Source of the DNA: Hemerocallis citrina
Taxonomy: Eukaryota > Streptophyta > Magnoliopsida > Asparagales > Asphodelaceae
DNA: 64,000 nt
Direction: 5' to 3'
NCBI GenBank assembly: GCA_017893485.1
Contig: CM030359.1
Span: 35,819,994 to 35,883,993, forward strand
The position numbers and the translations under genes were made by a program. Below are positions 22,735 through 34,100 of the stretch, piece after piece (positions within the stretch are counted from its first letter, which is position 1; every line of letters starts with the position of its first letter). The notes under the pieces were generated by a model. That model searched no databases and was not told where the DNA came from. It saw nothing but the letters and a program-made list of their open reading frames with translations.

Positions 22735-24482
22735 TGATGTGAATTATTTGCAAGTGTACAAAATCGCAACAAGTAGTATAGATAAGTGAAAAGAGTGTCA
22801 ATCCACAAGGACTAATTATTTTATTGAGTACCAAAATTACTAGAATAACTACTATTTGGAAAATCGAAATTAATAAAGAAAGCAACTAAATTAAATTAAT
22901 CTAATGACTTAACTAAATTAATTAAAAATGAGCGGAATCTGAAATATTGTTGTTTATTAATTGCAAAATTAATTCTAGGGCTTTTGACTTCACCTAGTTA
23001 ATCCCACACAATTTATAATTCTATATGAATAAAAAGATTAGTTTTCCAAGTTGTAGACCAAAATCCCCAAATTATTCAATGCTTTCTCTCGAACAACACC
23101 AAAAATATCTCCAACTAACATTTTGTCATATCTCTATACAAATTTAATTAATTGAAGACTCATTAAGTTCTATGGATTTCTTTATAGTCACATCAATCGT
23201 GGTAAATCATCTCTAATTTTGCTCAATCAATGGTGTTTAATTTTATAGTTTTAAATCACAAATTACCTCTCGGTCTCTCCATGATCCAATAAATCATACA
23301 AAAATTGCCCAAACAATTATAAGCATTAAACACAAAAATCAAACACACAATCATGGAAAAATAGAAAAATAATATAGAATTAAAAATTGTGTTATCAAAA
23401 CTAGGCTACATCGAAGACCTAGAAAAATAAAATTTAGTTCATAATAAATTTGCAACTAACAAATTTGTTCATGGATTACATAATAAAATTAGACAAAGAT
23501 AAAAGAGATAAAGGAAGAATTGTTTTGTAAAAATTAATTTGCAAACCGAACTCCTCGAAAACCGAGCCAGTAGGCACTGTCATTAGCTCTTTCTTTCTCC
23601 TCTCTGTCCTCTCCCATTTTGTCTTGAAGCGCGTGACGGAAACGACAACGCCATGTCAGCGCCTTTTGTCCCCCTCTTCTTCTCTGTCTCTTCTCGTCTC
23701 AGAGTGCGCACCAAACAGCACCACGTCAGTGCCTGCTGTTCCCCTCTCTGCTTTGTCCCGTCTCTCCTCGTCTGTCTCTTCTTGCCTTGAAACCCGAGTG
23801 CCCACGTCAGCTGTTGCCTCTGCTGCTTCGTCTCTGAGTCCACAAGACAGAGCCCACGCTCTGTTTAATTTTTTTTTTTTAATTCAAGTCAACCGTCTTT
23901 GTTTGTGTGCCTCCCTCTCTTCTCCTTTTGCTGTTGTATTTATAGGGGCACGGATGTGAGAATTAGGGTTTATTATTGTAGAAAACCTCCACTTCTTCAT
24001 TTATTTTATGTGATTTGCTCTTTATTTCTAGCTTCTTTTTCTTCTCTTTCTCTTCTTGAAGTACGTGCTGCATACACAAAAATAAAATCAGATTTTAGGA
24101 TTAAAAATAAAATAAAAATAATTAGTTTAAATTAATTAAACTAACGAATAATCACATTAGCTCAATTAAACTCTTTCGAATTTGTTTATTTCATTTTCAC
24201 CCTCTATTAGCAATTAGATTTTTTATTTTGTTTTTCACATGGCCAAAATTTAAAAATTCAAATTCAACAAAACAATAAAAATTAATCAATCACTCTCCTT
24301 ATTTTGTTTGTTGATTTTTACGAAAAATCTTCACCTTTTGTATCAAAAATCTTATTCCTTCAAAAAATAATTAGTTAACTGAAATCTATGGAAATAAGAT
24401 AAATTTTTAACAAGATAGACGAATACAAGCAATTTTTATGGGTAAATGAGTAAAAATATTTGTATAAAAATTAGACACATCA
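22735..24482 (-). repeat. 5' LTR of the Athila-like element
   Basis: Pairs with 11452-13227. It contains the same C/T-rich GTGCCACGTCAG-type block (about 23620-23850). Low-complexity ORFs on either strand here are not genes. Confidence 0.9.
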
Positions 24483-24487
24483 GCCGG

Positions 24488-25950
24488 TCTAAGCCTCATG
24501 CAGTATGACCCAAATTCTTGGAAGCATATGGTGTTTTACATCCTGCTAAGTGAAAAGAGAGGGGTGCCGCTGAAGCTGAAGTATTTCCGAACCGCAATTA
24601 ATGTGAGTTTTTCTTCGATGCACGAGTGTATGTACTACGTCTCTCCCATGCCCCCTAATCGAGTCGTTCATGGTCACCCGGATTTCATCAAGGGGTGGAA
24701 GAAAATGTACTTTATTATTCAGAGTCCGACTCCATGGGATATTCCGACCGAGTGAGTCTTCTACAATCCGAACCTCAAGCCTCCTAAGGGGAAGGAGCTT
24801 TTGGAAGAGGAGTGGGGTGAAGTGAAACGGGGGTAAGAGCATCCACTGACAGACCGTGCAAGAGAGGCACCTAGCCCAGATTGGACTAAGCCCTGCCGAT
24901 CCTTATATGTTTTTTGTTTATTTTTTCTGTGCATCTTTTTCCTTCATTCTCACAACTTCTATTTACTTTTGTAGCAATGGACGACGCCGAGATTGAGCTG
25001 AGGAGAGCTCAATTGGAGAAGAAGGCTGCCAGGAGTTAAAGCACAAGAAGAGGCCACCTCAGGGAAGGGACTTCCGATCCGAAGTCCAAGAAGTCGAGGG
25101 TTTCCATGGGTAGGGACTTTGACGTTGAAAAATATGGTACCAAGTTGTAGCAACCTTAAGGTTGTTGAGCTGCTGACGAAGGGTGTCCTGCCCCTCAAGC
25201 CCTCAGCCCATGAGATCGTCGGAGAAGCCGGACTCCTACCATGGGCCCCTGACTGGTCGGTGAAAGTAGCAGACTTACTGATCGAGGGACCCATTGCGGT
25301 CGAGGCGGTGGAGCACCTCGCCACTGCGATCGGAAGGGCTTCACCACCCAGTCGACTGAATCCTGCTACATGAGGTGGGCTCAGGCAGATATGGTGGTAA
25401 GTGTTAAACGACTTTTGCAACTTCAATTTTATAAGTCTTAGCTATTCGTTTATAGGGCGACAATTGCCGGGGCCCAGCTGAGGAGATTGCACGCTCAGGA
25501 GCTTCATCGAGAAGTAAAGAACGCTCAGCGTTATGAGCATGAAATGAAGGAGCAAAAATTGCGGGCTGATGATGCTAAGGCTTGCAAGAGGGCTCTTCGA
25601 GCGGAACTGACCTTCCTCGCCGAAAGCCAAGCTCGGAGGAAGAAGGAGATGGAGACCGAGAATGAGAGGAAGCTCTAGAAGATGTATACAGCCGCCATGG
25701 ATAAGGTCATTGCATTCCAGAATAAGGCCTACCATCGAGCCATCGAGCACGTGCTCCGCAAGTACCCCAGTGTGACCTCGAGGACTTTCATTATTCGATG
25801 AAGTTCGAAGAGCATCCGCTAGCCCTTGGGGGGAACGAAGAGAAGGAAGATAGTCGGCTGCTTGGTGAGGGGGAGGAACAACCGGAGGTCGACTCGAGGT
25901 CGAAGTCACAGGAAACGATGAGGTGCTCCCCTCCACTCAGCAGTAGCTTT
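24488..25950 (+). pseudogene. Antisense intron-containing ORF of Tat1 (Transposase_28-like), main part
   Basis: Continues the frame from 11451: LSLMQYDPNSWKHMVFYILL, then VVHGHPDFIKGWKKMYFIIQ and SPTPWDIPTE, matching SLIKSWKGKFFLIKGPSAWDF-type sequence in Tat2. Probable introns are 24833-24974 (GTAAGA...TTTTGTAG) and 25397-25455 (GTAAGT...TTTATAG). Exon 3 (25456 on) is an E/K/R-rich coiled coil (LHAQELHREVKNAQRYEHEM, ALRAELTFLAESQARRKKEM) with an acidic C-terminus. Stops at 24753, 25036 and 25676 and a frameshift near 25798 break it. It lies antisense to the retrotransposon genes, between integrase and 3' LTR, as described for extra ORFs in Tat-lineage elements. Function unknown. Confidence 0.7.
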
Positions 25951-27234
25951 ATCTTGTTTGTTTTGTTTTCTGTATTTGTCGAATGCGGACTGGACACCGC
26001 ATTTTTGTACCATTTTAAAATGAACAAAATAAACTTTTGGGGCCAACCTTTTTGCTAGGAAATTCTTATGATTTGGCCAAGTCTATAAGGTTCGGAATGA
26101 TTTTCTTTTATGTCAGATGGCCGACCTTGTCTTGTCCCACCCTCATAACGCCGAGCTTGATCGCACGTGAAATCCCTAGATTTCAATTTTGTGTGCTATC
26201 ACAAAGAAGCTAGGGACCGGGAAGCGGGCCTTACTTACTTCATGAACAGGTCGAAAGATCCGAGTTTAGAATCAGCTCGTCTGAGGAGGACGATTTCCTA
26301 CTAGGCCTGGCTGATGTTGAATTTGGGTGGTCAAGATCTCTCACTTCCATTCAGCGCCTTTCTTCAAATTCGTTCCTTTGCGAGGTGATAGTGGAGAAGG
26401 AATTGGAGATCCAAAAATTGAAGGTGATGCTTGGAGTGGGTGGATCACGAACCCGTTCCTTCGGAATTGGTTGGCCGTCCGAGCGGGAACCATCTCCAAC
26501 CCTGAGGCTGGAGCCGCAGTTGAGCCCAGGCGATGCTCAGAGTTGGATTGCTGGAGCGTCCACCTTAGCGTCTCCTAGGGATCTTGATGGACTCGTCGGC
26601 GAGCAAACGTGCTCGGTTGGACTCGAGCTGGTTTGAATTAGTCAGTCCTAAGGTCCCCTAAGTGGAGGTGTAGGCCAAGTTTGTATTAGTTGTAACTTTG
26701 TTGTAATCACATCCCCTACGACCCTGCCAATTGTATCGATGAACATCTGTACGTTGTAATAAACTGATCTTTCCACTTTTTGAGCTCGGTTTCGATTTGG
26801 ATGTGCTGAATGTATGAAGTTTCATCTTCCGATGATATTGAATGACTGGAATAGTAGACGTTTCGTCTTCCACCATCATAAATGCACCTTGTTGGGAGGC
26901 AGAACATTTGGGCCTTGGGTGATGTATAAACAACTTTTCAGGCTGTTGGATGTGGAAGAATGGCTGAGATTCATCCATGTCAGTGTCACGAATTTTGAGT
27001 TCCCACCTCCACTTGGGCTATATAACTCCTCTTCCATCCCCTTCTTATTTCTCACCTTACTGAGAGTACTGCCGCTGACAGTTAGGGGTAGCGGTGATGA
27101 AGGCTGCTCTATTTCTAACTGTCAGCAGGTAGAAGAAAGGCCACCTTGGGGCATGGAGCTGGAGGTCCTCACCGAAGACGAGGACCGTAAATATAGTAAA
27201 AACTTTTGCAAGGGCTGAGGTCTGAGCTCGATGC
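25951..27234. other. Tat1 region between antisense ORF and tandem repeats, no assigned gene
   Basis: The first 100 bases resemble the 3' end of the Tat2 antisense ORF (GCGGACTGGACACCGC here, GCGGATTGGCCACCGC near 63956). Further on, a short plus-strand frame with VEKELEIQKLKVML (26385-26636) looks like a coiled-coil scrap but has no clear product. A TATA-like GGCTATATAACTCC followed by pyrimidine-rich DNA lies near 27017-27055. I cannot assign these further. Confidence 0.5.
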
Positions 27235-27239
27235 CGAAA

Positions 27240-27715
27240 GGTGGGGACTTGAGAGGATGAGAAATTCTTTGCTAGTATAGAGAGTCTATGCAAAGCGGCG
27301 AGGACTTCAGAGATTGAGGAATTTCTCGTTAGTACAGAGAGTGTACGCCGAGGGCAATTACTTGAGAGATTGAGGAATCTCTCGATAGTGCAGAGAGTCT
27401 ACGCCGAGCGCTGAGTACTTGAAAGATTGAGGAATCTCTTGAGTGTAGAGAGTTGACGTCGGGCGGCGAGGACTTGAGAGTTTGAGGAATCTCTCGTTAA
27501 TGCAGAGAGTCAACTCTGAACGACGAGGACTTGAGAGAGTGAGGAATCTCTCATTAGTGCAGAGAGTCGACCCCGAGCAGCGAGGACTCTCGAGATTGAG
27601 GAATCTCTTGTTAGTGCAGAGAGTCGACGCTGAGCGGCGAGGACTTGAGAGATTGAGAAATCTCTTGTTATTGTGGAGAGTAGAAGCCAAGCGGCAAGGA
27701 CTTGAGAGATCCAAG
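27240..27715. repeat. 57-bp tandem repeat, about 8 copies
   Basis: The unit is GAGGACTTGAGAGATTGAGG, AATCTCTCGTTAGTGCAGAG, AGTCGACGCCGAGCGGC. Copies start near 27247, 27300, 27357, 27415, 27469, 27526, 27583 and 27640, with a partial at 27697. The array keeps long frames open on both strands (95-118 codons) that are repeat artefacts. Tandem repeats in the 3' region are characteristic of Tat/Ogre elements. Confidence 0.9.
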
Positions 27716-27724
27716 AGCTGGCTC

Positions 27725-27965
27725 CAGGTTAACGTCGAGTGCCGATCACCGAGCTTAGCGCGAAGGTGAGGAGCTTACTCAAGGTAAATGCTGATTGCCG
27801 AGCTTAGTGTGAAGGCCAGGAGCTTGCTTGTCGAGCACGAGCTTATGTGAAATCTAGAAGCTTGCTCGAGGTTAATGTCGAGTGCCGAGCTTATGCGAAA
27901 GCCATGAGCTTGCTCGAGATTATGTCAAGTGCTGAGCTTATGCGAAAGCGGTAAGGACCTGAGAG
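27725..27965. repeat. Second tandem repeat, about 45-48 bp, five degenerate copies
   Basis: The unit resembles GAGCTTGCTCGAGGTTAATG, TCGAGTGCCGAGCTTATGCG, AAAGCCAG, and directly follows the 57-bp array. The last copy runs back into a GACCTGAGAGGTTGAGAAAT piece of the 57-bp unit, so the two families are interleaved. Confidence 0.8.
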
Positions 27966-28099
27966 GTTGAGAAATCCCTCGTTTGGAGGAGTAAAGCCGA
28001 GACATGTTGATATGTTTAGAAAAGCAATCTCATTGCTTTTATTCAATGCTTGGGTACAAAATAAAAGAGGCGTAGTGCATTTTACAACCATGGACGTCT

Positions 28100-28715
28100 C
28101 TGTTAGTCCTTATGGCCGTTCATGGAACTGATAAATGATGTGCTTCCAAAAGAATTGTTAGGCTTGCTGCTAAGTGATTGTGGCTAAGGTCATGCCTCGA
28201 CCATTTAATGAAATAGTCGATGGACACTATGAGGAAGCGCCTTTGGCCCGTGGCCTTTGGGAAGGGGCCGACTAGATCCATCCCCCACATAACGAAGGGG
28301 GCCGGACTAGCGAGTGATCGGAGTTCAGCTTGTGGCATGCTCCTGATCGAAGAGAATCTCCGGCAGGGCCCGTAACTTTTTAACAAGATCGTGGGCGTCT
28401 TGAAATATAGTCGGCCAATAGTACCTGTGGTTGAGTACTTTGCACGTGAGCGACCTACTGCCCATATGGCAACCACCAATTCCCTCAAGCAATTCCTCCA
28501 GCGCATACTTAGCTTCCTCAGAACTCACACAACGGAGATATGGTATTCCGTCCATTTTAGTGTATGAGCGCTTGAAGAGTATATCATCAATCATGGTGAA
28601 TCTCTCCGATCGGACTCTTATCTTCTGGCTTCGGTCGGGTCTTACGAGAGTTTCTCCTCTGTCAAGAACTTTCAGATGGGATCCATCCATGTTTCTATTT
28701 GTTTACCCGGGTTGA
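28100..28715 (-). pseudogene. Tat1 integrase fragment
   Basis: The minus-strand frame 28690-28325 gives DILFKRSYTKMDGIPYLRCV and EEAKYALEELLEGIGGCHMG through YYWPTIFQDAHDLVKKL, the zinc-binding N-terminal region. The next frame (28506-28120) gives SLASPAPFVMWGMDLVGPF and KATGQRRFLIVSIDYFIKW, the start of the DDE core. A frameshift separates them. The core ends soon after IKW and the remaining catalytic Asp and Glu and the C-terminal domain are absent, so the enzyme is truncated at about 28100. Confidence 0.8.
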
Positions 28716-29554
28716 AGCAAAAGACCTCGGTGTTCTCGATGCTAGTCTTGAGGAGGACCTCGACCAGAACGGTGTGATCTAGGCTCTTAAAGGACGAAGA
28801 GGTGAGCTTAGACAGGTACTCGGCCTGGCTGTTCTATTCTCATAGGATACGCACGACAGGGGTGCCTTCGAAGACAGCTAAGAGGAGTCTGACGTGCACC
28901 AAGTATTGGATCATCCGAGCATCACGGGTCTCATAATCCCCGAAAATTTGGTTGACCACGATCTGAGATTCCCTGAAGGCCCTTACTCATCTTGCCCCTG
29001 CCTTGTGGGCTAGCATGAGCCCGGAGATCATCGCTTCCTATTCAGCCTCGTTGTTGGATGCTTGGAAACTAAGACATAGGGAATACTGAAGGACGAAGTC
29101 TTTGAGGCCCCTGAGTGTAATGCCAGCTTCTCTTCTACCCTCGTAGGATGATTCGTCGACATAAATCTCCCAGACTGGTTCATCCTCTCGGATTTCAGAG
29201 GCTTCGGAAATGGTGCGTTACGTGATGAATTCTGTGAGCGCTTGCCCTTTGATGGCTGTCCGAGGTTGATAGATGATGTTATGTTGGCTCAGCTTGATAG
29301 ACCACTTGATGAAGCAGCCAAAATTCTCCAGTTTGTTGAGCACTATCTTGAGAGGCTGATCTATAAGGACTTCGACAGAGTGTGCTTGAAAGTATGGTTA
29401 GAGTTTCTGAGCAGCCATCACCAATGCATATGCGACCTTTTCCATTCTGGGGTATCCGAGTTCAGCATTGTGCAGGACTTTGCTGACATAATAGATGGGC
29501 TTCCGGACCTCGTCTCCCTGACTAGCACAGCGCTGAGCCCGTGTTTTGAAGCAG
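28716..29554 (-). pseudogene. Tat1 RNase H region, degenerate
   Basis: Short minus-strand stretches in several frames resemble the Tat RNase H (ELRYPPIEKLALALVVAARK-type and IYQPR-type sequence) between RT and integrase. Stops and frameshifts are frequent and no intact domain remains. The plus-strand ORF at 29242-29562 is its shadow. Confidence 0.6.
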
Positions 29555-30416
29555 TCAGATAGAGAAAGTGGGACTCACCCGATACTGGCTTGCTGAGGAG
29601 TGGGGGGTTGGCCAGGTAGCCCTTAAGCTCATCGAAAGCCCGTCGTTGAGGATCTTCCCACTCGAAGCTTTTTGCCCCCGGAGGGCTTTGAAGAGTGGGA
29701 GCAACTTCTCTCCGGACTTAGAGAGGAAGCGGCCGTTGGCCGCCAGTCGACCTATGAGCCATTGGACTTCTTTGCATTTCTTGGGGGCCATGTCCAGTAT
29801 GGCCTGAATCTTTTTAGGGTTCACCTCGATGGCTCGTTGTCTGACCACGAATCTAATAAATTTCCCTAAAGTGATGCCGAAGGAACATTTGGAGGGATTA
29901 AGTCTCATGTTGTGGGATCGTAGGACCCTGAAAGCCTCCTCTAGATTGCTTACATGATATTTTCCTCTCCGGCTTTTGACGAGCATATCATTGACATACA
30001 CCTCCATGCTCCGTCCTATCTACTCCTTAAAGACCTGGTTGATGAGCCTTTGATATGTGGCACCGGCGTTCTTCAGCTCGAAGGGCAGGACCTTGTAACA
30101 ATAGAGGCCTTGGTCTGTTACAAAGGCAGTCTTAGGAATGTCTGGAGGGAACATTCTGATGTGGTTGTAGCCTGTGAAGGATCCATGAAACTCAGTAGCT
30201 CGTGACCCGAGGTCGCATCTATCAGAGCATCAATGCTCAGGAGGGGAAACAGATCTTTAGGATATGCCGTGTTGAGGTCTGTGAAGTCTATACCGATCCT
30301 CTATTTGCCACTTGGTTTCTTCACCAGTACAACGTTTGCCAACCACTACGGTAATTGACTTCTTGTATGAACCGCACCGAGAGAAGCTTGTCCACTTCTT
30401 CCTTTACCGCCTGTTA
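29555..30416 (-). pseudogene. Tat1 reverse transcriptase
   Basis: The minus-strand frame 30007-29555 begins MEVYVNDMLVKSRRGKYHVS and continues MRLNPSKCSFGITLGKFIRF, IEVNPKKIQAILDMAPKK and RFLSKSGEKLLPLFKALRGQ, the palm and connection of Tat-type RT. The catalytic YVDDM box reads YVNDM, so the first Asp is lost. Upstream fragments (30416-30010) carry DFTDLNTAYPKDLFP-type sequence with stops. Confidence 0.85.
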
Positions 30417-30914
30417 TCAGTTGGGAGCGAACTTACGCCGCTTCTGCTGGACTGGCTTTGAGTCCAGGTGAATTCTTAGTTTGAGCATGATGAAGTCCTC
30501 CGATATCCCTGGCATATCCGAGGGTGTCCATGCGAAGAGGTCGGCATTCCGACGAATACAACCAATAATGGCCACCTTCGGGTCTGGAGCGAGAGACTGG
30601 CTCACTCGGAACCATTTAGATTTGTCCTCCCCAGAGAAGGGGACCTCCTCCGATTTGTCGACAGGCTTCGAGTGCAACTGATTCCTGTCAGATGGGAGTT
30701 CCACCGCATGAAGGGGGAAGACTCCGCCCCCCACTGCAACCATATAGAATGCTTGGGCAGATTCCTGATTGCTTCGGACAATGCCGACCCCGTGGTCGGT
30801 AGGAAATTTCAACTTCAGGTGATAGGCAGAAGGCACCGCCTGGAGGGAGCAGAGGCCGGGTCTATGGAGGATGGCACTACAGGCGGTCTTGACATTGACC
30901 ACCATGAATTCCAT
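30417..30914 (-). pseudogene. Tat1 protease C-terminal part and RT N-terminal region
   Basis: The minus frame opens MEFMVVNVKTACSAILHRPG, then SAYHLKLKFPTDHGVGIVRS and ending QQKRRKFAPN. This is the second half of the Tat aspartic protease followed by the linker into RT. The first half lies at 40283-40500 on the other side of the inserted solo LTR, and the reading frame joins across the GTTTG duplication. Confidence 0.8.
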
Positions 30915-31489
30915 TGCCTCTGTTTGTGTAATATCCCAAATTTCATTTTTATAAAAATACTATTTTCACGTGTTGTACACGTACAAATTTCATGTGTATA
31001 TTATTTTTTTATTTTTTTTTATAGAATCTCATTTTTAGTATGAACAATTATTTTCCTTTATTTTTCTAAAAGCCTATTTCTAAAGCCTAAACATTATTTT
31101 TATTTGTTGAGCCCATTTTAATTAATTATTAATTTGTTGTCTTGGCCCACAAACCTAAGCCCACTTATTGTGAAGCCCACAATTTTAATTAATCAATTAA
31201 ATGGCCACAGTTGTCATGTAGAGACAAAATATGAACAATTTGATAAATTAATATTGTACAAAATTTTACATAGGGGACTAGGTGGCACGTGCATGCACGC
31301 ACTACAAGAAAATAGTTTTACACCGGCGTTTCTACTCTGGCGTTTTGGTAGAAACGCCGCTGTAGAGAACATGTAATCTGGCAGGAGAAAAAATTACATC
31401 TCTACACCGGCGTATGTGAAAAACTCCGATGTATGTACGTATACACCGGCGTTTTAGAGTTAAAATGCCGGTGAATGTGAAGGATAAGA

Positions 31490-31945
31490 GAACAACTCCA
31501 GATTGTATCGATTTCATTTCCTTTATTTCCCCTCCCCTTCCCCCAATTTTTCCCGCTCTCTCTCCATCTCCCTCCTCCCCAATCGAAAACTCCCATCCCA
31601 TCGCCGCCCCCCCTACCCCACCGTCGACCCTTCCCCCATCGCCGCCCCGTCCTCAGCCGTCGCCCCTTCCCCCCATTGCCGCCCCGTCCTCCGCCGTCGC
31701 CACTTATAGGGTTTTACCTTCTCCTTCGTCGTAGGGTTAGGGTTTCTTCTCTCGCCATGGGGGAAACCGGTCGAGGCTGGCGGTTCTGGCTCATCTTCCT
31801 GCTCTCGCTGAAGCTCCGGTTCAGAGTCGCGCTCGTGCTCTCGATCGCGCTCCAAGTCGTTCACTTCGTCATCTTCGCCTTCTCGAAGCGGCAGCTCTCT
31901 TAGCTGCCCCCCCCCCCCCCACCCCCGCCCTAGCGTCGAAGGTAA
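31490..31945 (+). pseudogene. Gene-like 5' UTR and first exon captured in CACTA1 (unidentified)
   Basis: A C-rich, GC-rich leader (31520-31730) with GTAGGGTTAGGGTTTCTTCT precedes GCCATGGGG (ATG at 31757). This opens a 48-codon frame, MGETGRGWRFWLIFLLSLKL..., with a hydrophobic stretch and a stop before a C15 run. GTCGAAGGTAACC near 31940 resembles a splice donor, followed by T-rich DNA. Composition differs sharply from the surrounding element, as expected for a captured host promoter and exon. The reverse strand also has an open R/E/D-rich frame (31864-31613), so orientation is uncertain. Source gene not recognised. Confidence 0.45.
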
Positions 31946-33039
31946 CCTTCAAATTCTTACGAAATTTGAAATTTTTGGTTTGGTAGATTGTCACAGCTTC
32001 GAGGTGTAAAAATTTTAATTGGTTTGGAACCCTAGATGTTGACAGTGAATTGGTGAGCGATTGTTACATGTGAGAATTGGGGAAATATCAGATTTGGACT
32101 TGTGTTTTTTGTTTAATTTAGGTTGGATGCGAGTATAGAGGTATTGAAGCTTATATTTTAGTATGATTTAGCAAAGGGGGAGATTGGATAATTGTTTTAT
32201 TTAAGAAAGGTGAGATGTTGGATGTGAACTTGTTGGTAGATTTAGCGAAGAAAGGTAAGATTTTAGTTAAATTAGCTATTAGTTTGAAATTAGCTAATAG
32301 TTTGATTTTGGAGTTGGTTTTGGTGGTTTTGTTTATTTGGTGATTAGAGTGAAGGCTGTGAAGTTTCTTTTGAAATGTTAATTTCAGTTTAGTTGTCTAT
32401 GGTTAAGCCTTATCAAGCTTTTTCGGGATCGTAGTGTTCTGTCACGCCCCGCTTCCCACTATACGGAAATACAGGCACGCAACTGAGGCCCAGCAAATGA
32501 TATACATCATCCATAAGCTGTACAATTATAAGCTGAATAAGATCTTTATAACACATTCACGCAGGCAAATATAATAATCACATGAGCTGAAAATAGAATA
32601 ACCATCATTTGGATAATACATCAATATCGGGTCAAAATGCTTGGGAGTACAAGGTGCCAAAATTAAAATAATATGATAAGAAGTTCGCTATAACAACTAG
32701 ATAAAATAGCGACTGAATGAAAAACAACATGAAGTAGTAAGGAAGCAGCAACGATCGTCTAAAGAGTCTACTCATCGGATCCATCAGTACCTGTATAATT
32801 ATTAACTCAAAGAAAAATAGAAAAGTTCCCGTTAGAGCAAGTTTCAGGTAGTAAGTAGCAACAAGCAGTAAAAGGGGTAATATAACAAGATATAATATGG
32901 GAGAAACAAGAAGTAGAAGTACAAATACAATATGGAAGTAAGAAAAGAACTGGAACAATATGATCATGTAAGTAATAACTGTAACTAGTTTATTCTAGAC
33001 TTCAAGGTATAAGCAATTGATAACCTAGGCTTAGTTAAT

Positions 33040-33525
33040 CGATAATCATGTAATCAAGGATCGAGAGTCATGTAATCAAGAGTCATGTAATCAAGAGTCT
33101 TGTAATCAAGAGTCATGCAATCAAGAATCATATAATCAAGGATTGAGAGTCATGTAATCAAGAATCATATAATCAAGGATCGAGAGTCATGTAATCAAGA
33201 GTCATGTAATCATGAATCATGTAATCAAGAATCAAGAGTCATGTAACGAAGAGTCATGTAATAAAGAATAATTCTTAGTGGAAATCTCGAGTTTATCTAT
33301 TTTATTAACTTATCTAATGCACGCAATCCTGTGTCACATACTACAAGTTCGGTGCATATCAATCATGTGACGTTTAGACTTAAGTAGTGAATTCTATAGG
33401 ATTATGTACTCGGGTCTTCCAGTGATAGTATCAATACATGTAATCATGAATCATGTAATCGAGAATTATGTAATCAAGAATTGTGTAATCAAGAATCAAG
33501 AATCAAGAATCAAGAATCACTATTT
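33040..33525. repeat. AATCAAGAGTCATGT minisatellite (two clusters)
   Basis: About 15 copies of a 14-15 base unit (TCATGTAATCAAGAG and variants) at 33040-33270, with a second cluster at 33435-33520 ending in four AATCAAG steps. Confidence 0.9.
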
Positions 33526-34100
33526 CGGGAAACACGGGCCCCCTTCCGAGTATACTCCCCTATATTGTCCACTATTAAGTCGTACCCTTATAACCCCGGC
33601 TTGTTATTCTTTTATAATTAATTATGAACATGCAGTTGGTACGACTAGTGGAACGGTGTAATCAAATAGTTTAGTCAAGAAAAATATCAAGGGCAGTAAT
33701 CATGGACATGAGACGTAAAATGAGTACATGTATCGAGAGTAGTTAATATAGAATTATCAACTGATATAAAATACATTCTATCAACCTATTATACCTATGC
33801 AAGTTATTATTACAAGAACAATAATACATTCAGTTCATTAAATATGAAAAGTAATGAGTTTATATGCAAAAACGTAGAGATAAATTTTTAGACAATTTGA
33901 CATATCTGCATTCAAATTCACTTTTCCGTTGTTACAGAAAAGCAAATCCGATTTTTTCAGAGATTCTAGAAAGTAGACTCTCTTTCGGTTTCAACGCATA
34001 TTCACACGATACATTCTAAAGACAGTAGCTATGCGTACAAATTCATTCTTCGCTGGTTTCGATGTTTCGCGCGCATTCTGAAAATTCGGAGTCACAATAC

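Larger units (their letters stand above)
11452..24482 (-). mobile_element. Athila-like Ty3/gypsy retrotransposon, integrase lost
   Basis: LTRs of 1,776 bp (11452-13227) and 1,748 bp (22735-24482), both TGATGTG...CACATCA, with a perfect GCCGG target duplication (11447-11451, 24483-24487). Minus strand order: 5' LTR, Asp-tRNA-like primer site, gag (from 22564), protease, RT, RNase H, then non-coding DNA to the 3' LTR. The integrase domain expected after RNase H is absent. Two later insertions interrupt it: an LTR-bearing fragment in gag (20838-21619) and a solo LTR in RT (15759-19151). By eye the first 220 bases of the two LTRs differ at roughly 6 percent, implying a fairly old insertion. Confidence 0.9.

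Noticed and set aside
27358..27769. 118-codon and 95-codon ORFs in the 57-bp array
   Set aside because: The repeat unit is a multiple of three and stays open on both strands; the products are repeats of SSPRRSxSTLxTNE and ERRGLERLRNLLLVQRV type with no domain.
31613..31864. Minus-strand R/E/D-rich ORF as a real RS-type protein
   Set aside because: It is the exact reverse of the more plausible plus-strand leader and ATG; charged composition follows from the GC-rich sequence. Not excluded, but not supported.
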